Of a stretch of DNA of 64,000 bases, positions 37,020-50,703 are shown piece after piece. The first letter of the stretch is position 1; each line of letters begins with the position of its first letter. A program made the position numbers and the translations under genes. The stretch is from Daphnia carinata. Its lineage: Eukaryota; Arthropoda; Branchiopoda; Diplostraca; Daphniidae. Location: assembly GCF_022539665.2 (NCBI RefSeq), contig NC_081333.1, positions 11,778,971 to 11,842,970 on the forward strand, written 5' to 3'. The notes beneath the pieces were generated by a model. The model made no database searches. It was not told the origin of the DNA and was given only the letters and a program-made list of their open reading frames with translations.

Positions 37020-39221
37020 TAACACTCCTTCTCTTCTGGGCAACCCATGGAAAAGGACATTTTTTTGTAGGACGCAAGTCCATGCGAGTCAGCGGAGCGT
37101 TACGCCAACCGCCGCCGATCGTTTCAGACGGCAACCCGTGAGGAGGAAAGATAACTGCTCCCGCAAAAATAATAACAGGACACGTAAAAGCTCGATTGAC
37201 AACCTTGTCAGTCTGCAGTTTCGTTTTTGGCGCAGGCTACTTTTCGCAATAGCGACGAAGAGCAACAAACATGAAAACCGAATCTGCTAATGCATAGACG
37301 CTATATCGTTGCTACACGTATACAGTTTTGAATAAACGTGTATACGTTTGCGTTGTAAAATAAAATAAAAAGCATATCGTGTAATATAGCAAATAATTGC
37401 TTTCTACTGTCTCCTGATTGTTGAGATGATTTCCATCACTCTGAGACAAGCCCCCAAGTGCGTCCTGCTCGTTATTTGATTGGCGGATGTGAGAAAAGTC
37501 CTCTTTATTGTCTTCGTTACACATGGCATTTTTTGGTTTGTTTTGTTTTGGTCAGTGACGATGGTACAAAATTGCAAACAAAAATGACGTCTTAGGAACA
37601 AAAAAAAAAAAATATTGTTTTCTTTTTTGGCTGGATGACCCTTGGTTTTGAGTCTCTTTTTATTTTTATATGGGGAAAAACAAAAAACGTTGGGCAAGAG
37701 ATTTATGTAGGAAAAAATACGAAAATAAAATCGTGAAGTCTAATAACTATTGTATATGCAACGAGCAAGAGTATAGTTGAACAAATGATGTTGCTCGGTT
37801 TTCCTTGGCCAGCACGGCCATGTAACTCGGCGTACTCTACTGCAATTGTGTTACCTATTTACACTCGGTAGACTTGTTGCGTGTAAATCACCATCCACGG
37901 AGCCGCGTGGCAGCTGGGCGACGCGTGTTCTTATAGCCATTCACATACTGTACACACATTCCCACATTACGTCAATTTTTCGGGCATTCAATTAATCCGC
38001 TCGGGTTGGCGGCTAGTTGGCGCGTTAGAGTCTCTCACACAGGTTAATCGTTCATTCTCTTTCTTTCTTTTTTTTTTTCCTCTGAATGAAACGGCGAAAG
38101 GAAGTGAAATTCATTTCGAGTTAACTGAAGTTCAGTTGGTGCAAAGCAGAACGGATTTAAACATTTTAGATGATATTTGAACAGCAAAAAACAACTCGAA
38201 TCATCTCGCATTATGTTTCTTAAAGAAAGTTGTAATGCCAAAGGATGTACATCCAAAGACACTTTCCATTTCAGATAGAACAATAAAAAAAAAAAATGAT
38301 GAAATTTGTTGCATTAGAAAAAAAAAATGGGCGTATAAACTATTGGATAAAACAAGTTGCCCTCGAGAAAACAAAATAAAGGCCCATAAAAACGAATGAA
38401 CTTGCTTTCCATTATCGACGGACAGAGTGTGGCGAATGATGATCCTGACTGGGCACTTTATTGCTTCCCCACTTTTTGATCTTCATCACTCCCTATTTTT
38501 GCTTTCAGATGATAGATCCTCCGCACGTAAGCCGCGGTCCGTCTAAAAGAAAAAAAAAAAAACAAGCCAGGCCAACTTGTTGCCATTGCGTCTCCTCCCC
38601 CTCAATCAGTCAGCTTTTGTGTGTGCAGGCAAACTCTCTCTCTCTCTGGTTTTTTTTTTTTTATTCCATATAGCTTGCGTGAGTGAACGCCAGTGTGTTC
38701 GGTGCGGTTTGCCCGCAGTACACGTATAGTCGAAAAAAAGGAGGAACAAGAAAGAAAGAAAGAAAAAAAAAAAATAAGGGATATAAGGAAGGAGGAGGAG
38801 GCTATAGAATGAGTGGGGGGATGGGATAGATATGCTATACAGAAGGTTTTTTTTTTTTCCTCCATATTTTTCTTTTCTTTAAGGGGTTGTTTTCTTCTTC
38901 TCCTCGCCCAGAAGCAGGTAACTATAAACTATAAGCCTAGCTGGCCCTCCCACCGTTCATCCAGTACACCGTCAGCAGTCGGTGCAGTAACACGCTCTCG
39001 TCACTCCACTGCGAGAGATAGGAAACCATCTACGCACTTAACGCATTATTACAACAGCAACAAGAAGAAGCGGTTTATTTCCTTCAAAATTGTTTTGAGT
39101 TTCAGGCAGTTCAAAAAAGAAAAAGGCACTTGGCTCTCGTTCACATGAATTTCTAATCGCCTGCCAACAAGACAACCGGTCATGAAGATCTTTAGTGTTT
39201 TTAATTGAATCCGAGTGCTCT

Positions 39222-39252
<31 letters not shown>

Positions 39253-39367
39253 CAAAACTCTTTGAATTGAAAAGAACTGAAAATAAAAGATATTTGAAAA
39301 GAACGGCAAAAGAAGAAAGAAAACTTAGCGAGAAGATAAAAAACAAAACAAAAAGGAACAATTCGAA

Positions 39368-40336
39368 ATGTCTTTAGAAATGTATTCTCAGTTCGGCTCC
39401 AGTGATCTAATGGGCAACACGGACGCTCATGGATATTATGCACCGGCCGCCTACGTCGTTCACGACGTTTACCACCACTCGACGGGTTTTACAGCCGAGG
39501 AGGGCGTCCGCCACAACACTAGCGCGATTAACAGCGCCAACAATGGCGGTCATAACAACAACAACAACAACAATAGCTCGGCCTCTTACGACGATCCAAA
39601 TTGCCAGAGTCCCGTCTCGGCTCAGTCGTGGGCAAGTCTAAGGTCACCCAGTTCATCGCCGCGGCTACTGACCGAATTGCGGCCCGGTAGCGATCAACTG
39701 CCTCATTCGCATCGTCCTGTTGTTGTTGCCGCTCTTGGACCTTCCAGTAGCACTCCAGTTGGATCCGTCGATTATTGCCTGCTCGGAATGGAAGGTCCGG
39801 CGTCCGTTGTGGCTTCCGATGGCAAGTACAGCGCGTCCGTGATTACCGATCAGGAAGAATCGAACACTGGCGAGTTCGGAGCTTCGTCTATGTGGACGGA
39901 TGATGGCGAATCGGAAGCCACGATGGAATCGAATCCGGCAGGACTGGAATCTTCTGCCAGTCCGTCAACTGAGGCCATGAACGACGGACGGACAAGACAG
40001 CCGACTGAGCAGAAAAGACAACGCAAAACGCGGACGCCTCGGACGCCTAAAAACAATTCGAATGGAAGCAATAACAGCGGAGGGAGCAACAGTAGCGGCG
40101 GAAGCGGAAGCCGTCGTCGTTCAACCAAAGTGCCGACCGTCGAAGTGGTCAAGAAACGCCGATTGGCCGCCAACGCACGCGAGCGACGACGAATGAACAG
40201 TCTCAACGACGCTTTCGAGAGGCTTCGAGAGGTCGTGCCCTCGCTGGGCAGCGACCGCAAGCTGTCCAAATTCGAAACGCTTCAAATGGCCCAAACTTAT
40301 ATCGGTGCATTGGCTGAGCTTCTTACGAGGCACTGA
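39368..40336 (+). CDS. ato: Atonal-family proneural bHLH transcription factor
   Basis: Atonal-class factors heterodimerise with Daughterless/E proteins on E-boxes and specify sense organs and photoreceptors. A single uninterrupted frame encodes 322 residues, and Drosophila atonal is also intronless. The first 258 residues are low complexity, with an Asn run (residues about 66-72), Ser-rich stretches, acidic segments and a Gly/Ser/Asn region just before a basic segment. The bHLH domain occupies residues 264-319 at the extreme C-terminus: basic region [20 protein letters not shown], helix 1 [10 protein letters not shown], loop GSDRKLSK, helix 2 [27 protein letters not shown] and LSKxETLQMAQxYI are atonal-group signatures. 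The bHLH at the very C-terminus and intronless structure point to the ato/cato/amos subgroup; which member is uncertain, so the symbol is provisional. G+C is much higher than in its surroundings. It is isolated in about 30 kb of non-coding DNA. Confidence 0.88.
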   Translation: MSLEMYSQFGSSDLMGNTDAHGYYAPAAYVVHDVYHHSTGFTAEEGVRHNTSAINSANNGGHNNNNNNNSSASYDDPNCQSPVSAQSWASLRSPSSSPRLLTELRPGSDQLPHSHRPVVVAALGPSSSTPVGSVDYCLLGMEGPASVVASDGKYSASVITDQEESNTGEFGASSMWTDDGESEATMESNPAGLESSASPSTEAMNDGRTRQPTEQKRQRKTRTPRTPKNNSNGSNNSGGSNSSGGSGSRRRSTKVPTVEVVKKRRLAANARERRRMNSLNDAFERLREVVPSLGSDRKLSKFETLQMAQTYIGALAELLTRH

Positions 40337-43300
40337 TGCATTCGTTTGCTCGTCGGTAGGAAAGGCCTACGTTAGGCCCTTGTTTTGTTTTTTTATTCGT
40401 GTCCATTACAGTGACATGTATGTTTATTCTAAAAAAATTAATTAATCTGCTAATAGTCTTATTAATCGTCCCACCCTCCCCCTTTTTTTTTTGTTGAAAG
40501 AAATAGATTAAAAAAAAAATACTAATAGGAAATGAAATAACTATGATAGAGAGTTAAAAACGATCTATATTTATTGTCAAACAAATTATACTTTGTTTTT
40601 GTTTTTTTTTTGTTATGATTAGTTCGTTAAAGTTTGAGAGTTGTCTCCGAATTTGAAATGCCACATTTGTTCAATTTCGATATCGGTTGTCTTCTTGTTG
40701 TTGTTGTTATTTGCCACTTTTTTTTATATATATTGTTACGTGCTACATCCCGCCCCTTTTTACATTTGTACGTTTTGGTTGTGTTTGCAAATAGCGTTGT
40801 GCGATAGCTTTTTGTTTCGGTGTCCCATCGAATGGCACCTGATTGGAACGAGACGTTCAAGTTTGTTTTTGTTTGCTTTTTTTTTTTTATCGAGATCAAT
40901 TTGTCTTTTATAACGAGATCAACCCTGAAAAAAAAAAGAAAGGTTCACTAGTCCCTCTATGAAAGAAGAACAAAATCCTCACAAAGTACTGATTATATTT
41001 AATGCGATTTACATCATAGAGATTTTGCCTTTGTGTTATCTTCAACTCTTTTTGAATCTAAATAATTGGATGGTTGGAAGTAAAAAGCTTTTTTCTCCCA
41101 CTTTTTTTTTTGTCGTTCTTTTTCTTTCTTTTCAGCTGACAAAAGCAATCCAGTATTAATGATGATGGCGTTTTCCTTTTTTTTTTTTTTTTTTTTTTTA
41201 ATGTTTTTCGTTGTCACTCTTCTTCTTCTTCCCTGCCGCAAAAATGATGACCTCTCTCTTTTTCTCGTTTGGCGCAATAATACAAAAAAAAAAAAAAAGA
41301 TTACGTTTCGATGATGACACGACGTGTTTACAGTCTTTTTTTTTTTTTTTTTCTTTTTACGTCCACGACGTTTCAGCCCAGTTTCTTCAAAATAGAAAAT
41401 GAATGGCATCTTTTTGCCATCGTTCGACATCAGAAAGTTGAACCGAAAATGCTCTCGATAAGAAGAAAGAAATCCATCACATATCGATCCTGTCTGCGGA
41501 TAGAAAAGGTTGACTTCGTGGCGATCGTTCGTTCACGTGAGGCGGTATGTGATCTGATGGCTAAACGCTACTGGCCATTCGCCATAGGGAAACCCGTTTT
41601 CTGTTTGCTATCCTTTGGCGGGAATGTCTTGGACATTTTCATTTTTACTACCACAAATATAATAAAATGCCATCTTGAACTGATAACTTTCCTCGCTCAC
41701 GAACTGAGCTGCCAACTTGTGCGCCAGTTCTTCCTACAGAAAAAGAAAAAAAAAAGAACTTTCTTTTTCATTTCTATTCAATTTTTTTAAAGGCTCTTTT
41801 TTTTTTTTTTTCTATTCTTTTGGCAGGAATGTTTTTAAAAAATGATTCGTCAAAAACTCAGAGGGCGAAAAGAGAGAAATGTTCTGTTGAGTGTGGAAAA
41901 TTTCGGATTTCAAATTCTTTCTTGAACCTCTAAAAAAACAAAAAAAACATCCCGTATTATTTGCCGAAGAGACCCTTATCGTTGATCGCGAAAAGCTGCT
42001 GGATGTGCACACGCGAATTTCGCTTTTTGATTGATCGATGTAAAATTGGAGTTCTAAGTCCCGGATATCGCCAATAAAAATTTCGTTAGTGCTGAGAGAC
42101 AAGGATCAAATGAATGAACTTCTTCTTTCAGTCTTTTTCTAAACATAAGAATTATAGCCAGCAATACGGGCGATATTTGTTATAGTATTTCGCGTGTGGT
42201 CGATAGAAAACGAATGGGTTTTTCACGAAGAACGAAGAAATAAGTAGTGTATCTTGGCTATATAATTTTAACCAACAAGATTGAAGTTTAAGCCCCATGA
42301 AAAAAGGAACGGCCATAACCTGCAAGGATATTCACTGGTGAATGACCATTTAAACCAAAAAAAAAAAAAAAAAGAAAAAAAAAGAAAAGAAATTGGGTAC
42401 AGAAGTCGGAACGAAGTTGCAACACAACGTTTGACTGCCGCCGGAGTAGTATAGGTTCGCGCTCCAGCAATTTGAAAGGGGGACTACGTGCAAGTGAACG
42501 GGCATTAAACAAAAGAGAGTTTGACGCTAACTATACAACGTGTATTGTTACACAGTTATAGATGCGAAGAGGCCCACCTACCTTACGACCTATGCCGAAC
42601 GCGCCAGTCCGAAACGGGTACCTACTGTTCCTTACTTCATCTCTTGTCTTTTCCTACACAACGTATTAAAATAAGGTAATTCTTTTTTTTTTTTTTTCTC
42701 TTTTCCTCTTTTATTTTTATTTCTTATTCTTTTTTGAAGGCCCTGCAATTAGTTCGAAGGGCGGCAAAAGAGAGTACCTCGCAACCAGACGCTGTTAAGA
42801 AGAAGAGAGGAGATAAAAAAAAAAAAAAAAAAATGAAAGAAAAAGCTTTTCGGTTGTGGCCGTTGGTGGCTGGCTCTCTCTGATTAGACCCATTGACGTC
42901 AATATTTCAGCAATAAACTTGATAATGGAGTAGACAAAACAAGACATTGACAGCATTTACATCTGGAAAAACTGGGACGTTGATGCGTGTGTAAAATGGC
43001 ATTGAAGAGGCGGACTGCGCATCTCTATAAGAAAAACACATGAAGCACCTGGTAAAAATAGAAGGTACCAAACGGCAGAGGTTTTCCCTTTTCTTTTTCT
43101 TTTTTATTATAACGTCTATAAGAAGAGACGTTCCCTTTTTGTTGCCCGTGTGCTACTCTCTGCTGAAACGTTGAAGAAAATGGTCCATCTTAATATGATA
43201 GCCGACCTAACATACGCATATGGCCGAGCTGGGCTGTCTAAAAAAAAAAAAAAAAATCTTTTACATGACCATGGGCGCTTTACGCTTTGGCGGGCTGTTT

Positions 43301-43975
43301 AAACTATCCTACAAATGGCCTGATCAGCGGCGTGATGTCGACCTTTTTTCTCGATTCTTTTTTGAGACAAGAGGGGGGTGCACAGGTTGTGTAACAATCG
43401 TTGTCTAGTGGCATGTAATGTCGGTGCCTACCGTGTGTGTGTGTGTGTGTGTGCGAGGGTTTTGGGTGGTCGGCCGCCATTTGGATGACGTTTCAATCTC
43501 GTGTGTTTTTTTAGTCCGAGGAACGGCACAGAGAGAGAAAGAAACAAAGTTTTTGTTGATCTTTTTTAATGAACGACTTTCTTGTGGTTTTCCTGCCCAT
43601 CAAAATTTCTCTCGGGACTTTTGCCGTTCGTGTCCGTGCGTGTATTCGTAGAATGTCTTCGACAATTATGACGAAAAACGCGGTGTGTGGCTGTTTTGCC
43701 GTTCATGGAGATCAGTCCCGTGCGCCCGGAAGGACTGGAATCTGATACCCGCGCTCATTTGCTATAACAGTGCGAAAGAGAAAACTTAGAAACAAGAAAA
43801 CCCCCAAGAAGAAAAATCGGCATTGTTAATTTCGTTTGAATGCTTTTATTATTATATATACAGTATATATGTTTTTTTTTTTGTTAAACGGACATCTGTT
43901 TAGTTCAGGTTCCCGTTTCCTTGTACGAAAATCCGCTCAGGTGTACACTCTGCGCACAATGCGTTACTATATACA

Positions 43976-43997
43976 TATATATATATATATATATATA
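43976..43997. repeat. AT dinucleotide array
   Basis: (AT)n of about 11 units flanked by near-repeats. Confidence 0.85.
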
Positions 43998-44953
43998 CAG
44001 CTACTACTACGCTATGCGGAGATTCCAAATTTAACGACAGGCACAGCACTCTTATCATCAACTGTAAAAATACCTACCTATTGATATCAATCAAAAAAAA
44101 AAAAAAAAAGGAGAGAGAGAAGGAAAGAAAAAAAAAAAAAAAAAAAAAAAGATGGAAGGCCGCCTTCGCTGCGAGGGGCTTCGCCCGTGTGTCTCTTTTT
44201 ATTCTAACCCCCCACGGATAAAGGTTTAGTTCCAAAATAAGCTGCCAGTATAGGATGTTGATGCTGGGCTGCTGGTATTATAATATCAAACAGATGATAT
44301 GTTATTCCCTATTTTTTTTTTCTTTTCGATTCGGGTCTAGTTGGGTCTAGTCGGCTCCGACTTGTATGGCGCTCCGTTTTCGGTACTTTACACGCAAATG
44401 ATTTTGATTTAGAAAAACAACCTTGGTCATCATCATCATCAAATGGCACAGCGAAAAGTGCATTCACCGTTGCCTTGTGCCAGTGGTAAAGGTAGTGGTT
44501 GCATTTGGTGGTGTGGACTATATGCTGGTTTACGATATACGCCTTTTTTTTTTTTTTTTTTTTTTTTGGTGTGGGTTTGTTTTTTTTTTTTTTATTCAGA
44601 GGGTTGTGCAGACAAGTGAGAGAAAAGGCGAGAGAACGGAATGACATTGGCATTCAAAATTTGTTGCAGAGTAAAGAGAGAGAGAGAGAGAGAAAAAAAA
44701 AAAAGGAAGAAAATGTATAGACCACGTAATAATAAAAAAGAAAAAAAAAAAGTTGGGCTGGGAATTTATGCAAGCATTCGGACTTGATTCACACCACATC
44801 GCACCGCGATGCCAAGCCAAAGGGGGCTTCTTTTCAAATATATACGGATAATTTGCTGGTGATTTGAACGCTGGGAAGAAAAGGGCCGGGAAATTCAATT
44901 TGGAATAGAAAAAAAAAAAAAAAAAATGAAAACTAGTAAATTGAAAAAAAAAA

Positions 44954-44966
44954 GGGGGGGGGGGGG
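44954..44966 (+). repeat. Poly-G tract after poly-A
   Basis: Ten A followed by thirteen G. Confidence 0.8.
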
Positions 44967-46628
44967 TAGGAAAGAGAACGGCCACACAGCTCTCTTCTGT
45001 CTTCTCTCTACGTGTCTCATTCTTCTCCTCCTTGATGCTCTTATATAGAAGTACACTCATTTCTCTCGCTTGGCTGAAGTTTACTGGATCAAATTAGAGA
45101 GCTATACACGACCGAATGACCACACACACACGGGACAGGAGGAACAGAAAAGAAAACGAAAAAAAAAAAGAAAAAACAACACGACCTACTAAAGAAAGAA
45201 GTCGCTGGATAGTTAGAAGAACATTCAGCGTCTTTTTTTTTTTTTTTTTTTTTTTTAGACCACCTCCCAACGCGTCGCCCCGTCTTTCTTTCCCCATTTT
45301 TGCGCCGATAAGACGGACGTATTAAAAAAAAAAAAAAAAAAAAAGAGAAGCGATAGAAAGAAAGAAATACTCGATAAATTTTACCAGTTGCAAGTTCGAA
45401 GAAAAAAGCGTATAACGAAATGGGTGAAACAAAACAAGAAATGGCAACAACCTTTTTTTTTTTTTTTTTTCTTTTTTCTCGTGAAAAAAACAAAACAAAG
45501 CGAGTGTAACGCGAACTACTAAAGGCAGTTGGGTTTCACGATTGACTGATTGCCACCCGGTTTCATTTCGCCCAAGGATCCATAAGGAAGTGTGCCCTCC
45601 CGTCTTACGTATGTGTGTGTATAAGCATTTTTGAATATTTTGCTCCGGTGCTTGTAATTAGAAAAAGAACACATTTTTTTTTTCTTCTTCTTCTTTTCTT
45701 AACGGAGCTCTCGATTGCTATTGTTTGTTTTGTATGTTTTTTTTTTGTTTTTTGTTTTTTTTTTCCATCGGTTGCGCTTCTCGACCGAATAAAGAGCCGA
45801 CCCGCTAGTTGCTCACGTTTGTTCCTCGTTTGGCCGGCTGATGATGTAATTGACAGGTTGCGATGCGATTAGCGCGCAGAGCGTAACACACGTGTAAGTC
45901 AACGCAGGAGCCCCAGATGAATCCGGTTATGTTTTTGTTTCAAAATCGCCATGGACGTTTCGCTTTCTAAACGCGATGTCAATCAGTTCACCTGGAGAAA
46001 GAGAGGCAACACTCACCGCAATATCTTTTGGTTGATACGCGTACCGGTGTAACTGTGTCCAAGCGTCGATTCTTTTTTCTTTTAGTTCCTTACTCTTTTG
46101 TTGGTTTCTATTTTCGTGATTTGCGATTGCAACTTCGGCAGCAGGTCCTTTTTTTTTTATTTAGTTTTTTTTTTTTTTTCCCACGTACCCAAAGGAATGA
46201 CAGAGATTCTCGGGCTCAGTAGAGAGAAAAGAAAAAGAAGAAAAATACAAGATACGATAGTGATCCCAGAGGCAGTGCGTATATAAAAGCAGCAGCCGTT
46301 TTGCCTGGAGAGACGCAGAAAAAAAAAAAAGGAAAACGAGTAAAAGAAAAAGGAAAAAAAAAAAAAAAAAAAGAAATTGTTGAATGGAAATTATCTGAAT
46401 ACTTTGAAATGAAGCGACCGTGGATGAACACGAGTTGCGATCCAACGGCCTTGCCTCTTACGTCAAAGGGCATATGGGGGGGGGGTTCACGCGGAGCTAA
46501 CAAGAGAAAGGAGATCCGTGACAGTCTAGTCGTGAATTTATATCTCTGATGGTCAACAAGTTGAAACGTGTGACTCTATAGCTAAGCCAAAAGGCGAGCG
46601 ATATGGTTTAACTGCACGCTCGATTATT

Positions 46629-46653
46629 CCCGTCTTCTTCTTCTTCTTCTTCT
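46629..46653. repeat. CTT trinucleotide array
   Basis: About eight CTT units; a similar TTC array lies at about 57,221-57,247. Confidence 0.75.
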
Positions 46654-47495
46654 TTTCATTGGCTTTCTTTCTTTTCTTAATGGAATCAAACCGTCCAGAA
46701 AGAAGTTTGGCCTCCAGCAGAGACACACCAAAACTATATAAGACTACAGTACACGATGTGTGGCTCCCGGGGTAAAGAAAAAAAAAAAAAAAAAAGAAAA
46801 ATCATTCGAGCTGAATAACCGGTTAGCCAATCATCTATTCCTATACATTTACACCCGGTTTGTTTGGTGCCATCTACAGACCCTTGGTTTTTCTTCTTTT
46901 TTTTAATTTTTTTTTTTAAAGATGCAGTGCGCACGTAGACCATCCGTTATGAGTCGTTGTTTCACTTTTTTGCGGTCTGCCTTACTACGCGAGGTACATT
47001 GAGGAGCATTATTACAACAAAATACATGTATCCACCGGTTCGTTGGTATCGAACGACGGCTGTACCCAGTAGCCCAGTGCAATCTAAACAATTGTTCGGT
47101 GGCAGTGATGGAGTCTTATTGATGCTGTTATTTGGACAGAGAAGCAGACGTACCTTATTATCATTTTGGCCGTGCATGTTACACACGTGAAGATGTGCTA
47201 AAATACAGTCCAAAAGAAATGATGACGGTTTGATCAATGGTGTAGATTATGGGGTTTGGGCGGAAAGGTAGCATTTCTCTTTTGCTCCTTTTCGTTACGT
47301 TCCATGAGAAAGATAGCGATAAAGGCTAGCTCGAGAACAGGAAAATATGTTGAACAGTATAACACGCAGCTAACATGAATATGAAAGTAAAAGAATATAA
47401 AGAAAAAAAGGAGCTAAAAGAATAGAAAAAAAAAAAAAAAGAGACACGTCAGCTGTAACGTCTCATTTTGCAGGAAAAGCACCGTGTCGCACCGA

Positions 47496-47500
<5 letters not shown>

Positions 47501-47526
<26 letters not shown>
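47501..47526. repeat. CT dinucleotide array
   Basis: (CT)n of about 13 units. Confidence 0.8.
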
Positions 47527-50500
47527 ACGGTTCTCTCTAATTGGGAGACATTATCCGCAGCTGATATATGATCGCGCGCCCGCCGGGTTCTTAAATGGCA
47601 TTTTCAACCGGGGCTTGAAACATTTGCTCTCTCGCCTATTATTGGGCCTCTTCATTATAACACCAATGGCTTATTACATAACAACCCCGCACACACAAAA
47701 CTAGAAGAATGTTCGGACTAGTTTTCGTTGTAGAGACATGACTTTCTATCAGCTCCCGTATCAGGACCTGTAAACACTCTGGAAAGAGGGAGGTCATTGT
47801 CATTTGACGGGGCAATCATCGTGTATGTGATGATGGTTAGATAGGGACGATGACACTTGTCCACTTCTCACAGGCGGAACAAAACGAAAGAAAAAAAAAT
47901 GAAGGAATAAGAGAAAGACGAAAACTGTTTTAATGGGCAATGCCAATGTCTTTACTCCTGTTGCCTTGTGTGTTTTATATTTTTAACAACTTTTCTTTTG
48001 ATGTTTTGGAGGAACGACGATAGGATTTCTTTTTACATGAAATACCCCACGGAATTCATTAATTTTTTTTTTATATATACAGTGTATATTTTTCTACTCT
48101 CTCGATGCGGAACTGTTTTAAAAGAATAAAGACGTAACGAGACAAGCAGCGAAAAAAAAAATAAAACAAGAAAAGAAATTCTTTTATTTGTAATGACAAA
48201 TGGATGGCGACATAAGACGGGACACCTAAAATAGAATGAGAAACAAGAACTATCAAAAAAAAAAAAAAAAAAAGCGTTGGACACACTTTGTGGTTGTTAG
48301 CGCAGGAGAAGAAAAGGCATTGTCACGCGGGATTAGAAATGATTGACCTTAAACCGGTCAGACAAGTAAAGTAAAAAGAAAAAGGGGGGAACTCCAAAAA
48401 CAAACCAAAAAAAAAAAAAATAATAATAAAAAATACTGGCGTGGAATAATGGAGGCCTAGCATATTGAAATGTGATGGATTTTTCCATGTTTTTTTTACA
48501 ATACACGAGTCGTAGGATGAATTCAAGTTTTTATTTTTTTTTTTTCATTTTTATAGTTTACCTGTTGTACTACTGCGTCGGGAGCGAAGATAATGATTTA
48601 TTGCACTTGCGGTAAATGCTCGTTTTCGTTCCTCCCAATTTTTAAAAGTTTTCTTTTTTCGAAACAAGAAAGAAAAAGATGAATGTGTAAGAAAGAGGGA
48701 CACGAATGGGAGGGAAGGTTCAAGAAAAAAGGAAAAAAAAAAAAAAAATTATTTGTATAAAATCGCCATCAGTCGGAGGTGAAACGATGCGAAATTTGCT
48801 GATGCATCATCTGAGTGGCTTTTCAACGACTTGATTACATCTGCTGTTGCTAGTGAGCAACGGCCATCATGAGGCCGTCGAGTCAGTTCTCCGAATAGGG
48901 ACAGGTACACCCCCTTTGCACAGTAGCAGCATCACGGGCAAAAGAGCAATAGCCCATAGTGTCTGTTCGAACCAGTGCCACTTGGAAGCTAACCCCATCT
49001 CATCAGTCGAGATGTTGAATAACAAGAGCGTACCTCCTTTTCTTTTGCTTCTGTTCATGCATAATATCAACCAATGATTTCCATTCTCGGAAGTTGGGCG
49101 CTACGCAAATCATTCGTCTGTTCAACTGGCAACAACAAGTAAATCACGTGCAGGATGTAATCTGTGTTCGGTTTGAAGTCATTGACATGGTTCAGATAAC
49201 GTGAACTCTATGATGATGGGCGTTGTGTTAGTAGATAAAGTCTTTACGTTCCAAGGTGACAACATCTTAAAAGCTATGTGACCGTGTTCTATAGCTATTG
49301 TCACGTTACATTCTACTGATAATTAAAAAAAGAAAAAGGATGTTGAAAAGACAAAGAAAATGAAAAGGAAAACCTCCGTGTCGAATAAAAAGCACCAGAG
49401 AAAAAAGAACGTTCTAAAAAGGAATGTCGTTCTTCTTTTCTTTTTGATCTCATTGAGTTGATTGTCTTGATGTTTCCGTTGTTGTCGGAATTTTGGCTAC
49501 GCCGTCTTCCATCGTCGGTATTGTAAAGACATTGGCGTTGCCATAAATAAAGACGAATTCTATTGTGATTTAAAAACCTGTCCGAAACATGGCGCCAGTA
49601 GGCTAAAACAAAAAGAGCCGTTGTTACGAGTCGATGACCAACTTAGCCGAGCAGTGGATGCTGTCTCTTATCCATCACCGGGAGTATAAGAGCCCCTTAC
49701 ATCTTCCATCCTCCGGATGTGATCATTGTTGTCTACAGCAATTTCTCGTCCAGCCTCATCTTGCCTGTGATGTCTTTCGGCTCCCGTTTTCGCCTTATCC
49801 TTCAGCCTATAAGAAACCATTGAAACGGGGCCTGGGGCCATTGTTTTATCCAGTCTCTTTCGCTCCAGCAGTTCCGGCTTTTTTTTTTTTTTCTTTCCCT
49901 TTAGCACAGACAGAAGATAGAAGAAGAGCGCCCTTGGTATTTAGTGAGGGACGCACAAGAGTTGCGTAACACGGGGAGCCAACATGCAACGCTTAGTTTT
50001 CTTCTTTTCTACACAACATCCGCGCGCAAAAAAGGAATAAAAGTATGGAACATTCAAATTATTATGCACATCTACTTCTATCTTCTATTTCTACAATAGA
50101 CAAGAGAAAAAAAAAAAATAAAAATAAAAACATGGAACATGACAAGCAGAGATGACGTTAAAGAAAGCGTGAGAAAAACCGTTCTGAATTTATCAGCAGT
50201 TTCTTTCGTTTTCTTACTGTAAACTGGCGCTATATATTTAAACTGTCCATGATGTTCCACGCGTTCGGGATTTTCCTAAGCCGTGGCGGTCGGAAGGATT
50301 GCGTCATTGAATTTGTTGTTTTTTCTTTCTCCTCCTCCTCGATTGAAAAAAAAAAAAAAAAAAAAATAGAAAATTAAAAGGCAGCCGTTGTGTCGGCTTC
50401 ACGTGAGAGGCCGAACGATTCGAGTCGGGCGTGAAGCGGCCGACGTAACACAGAAAGTCGACGATCCAGCAAAAAAAAAAAAAAAAGGAGGCGGCCTTTC

Positions 50501-50661
50501 GAATAACGACGAAGGGAGGAGCTTGAAAGAAAGAAAAGAACCGCACAGTTCACACCGGAAATTGGCAAGCATTTATCAAAGAACTCAATAATAAAAGGAG
50601 TGGGGAAAAAGAAAACGGTGAACGACGGATTGGCTATACGATGGCACGTCTGCAACTACCG

Positions 50662-50665
<4 letters not shown>

Positions 50666-50703
<38 letters not shown>
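50666..50703 (+). repeat. Poly-A tract of 31 followed by poly-G
   Basis: Thirty-one A then seven G; together with the T31 tract at 58402, among the longest homopolymers in the window. Confidence 0.85.

Larger units (their letters stand above)
33361..39367. other. Gene-free DNA upstream of the atonal gene
   Basis: About 6 kb without a supported gene. It holds simple repeats, including a poly-A tract at 34748-34769, a CT array at about 34810-34834, poly-T at about 35900-35922, a G-rich tract at 36997-37019 and poly-T of about 29 at 39224-39252, only 116 bp before the atonal ATG. Several CAGCTG E-box motifs occur, for example near 33,963, 34,101, 34,520 and 37,911, but E-boxes are common by chance. 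Enhancer content is inferred from context only. Confidence 0.4.

Noticed and set aside
39850-40269. 139-codon minus-strand open frame
   Set aside because: Antisense shadow of the atonal-family coding sequence.
41014-46549. Many open frames containing poly-Phe or poly-Lys
   Set aside because: They arise from poly-T/poly-A tracts, which have no stop codons, and lack any conserved segment.
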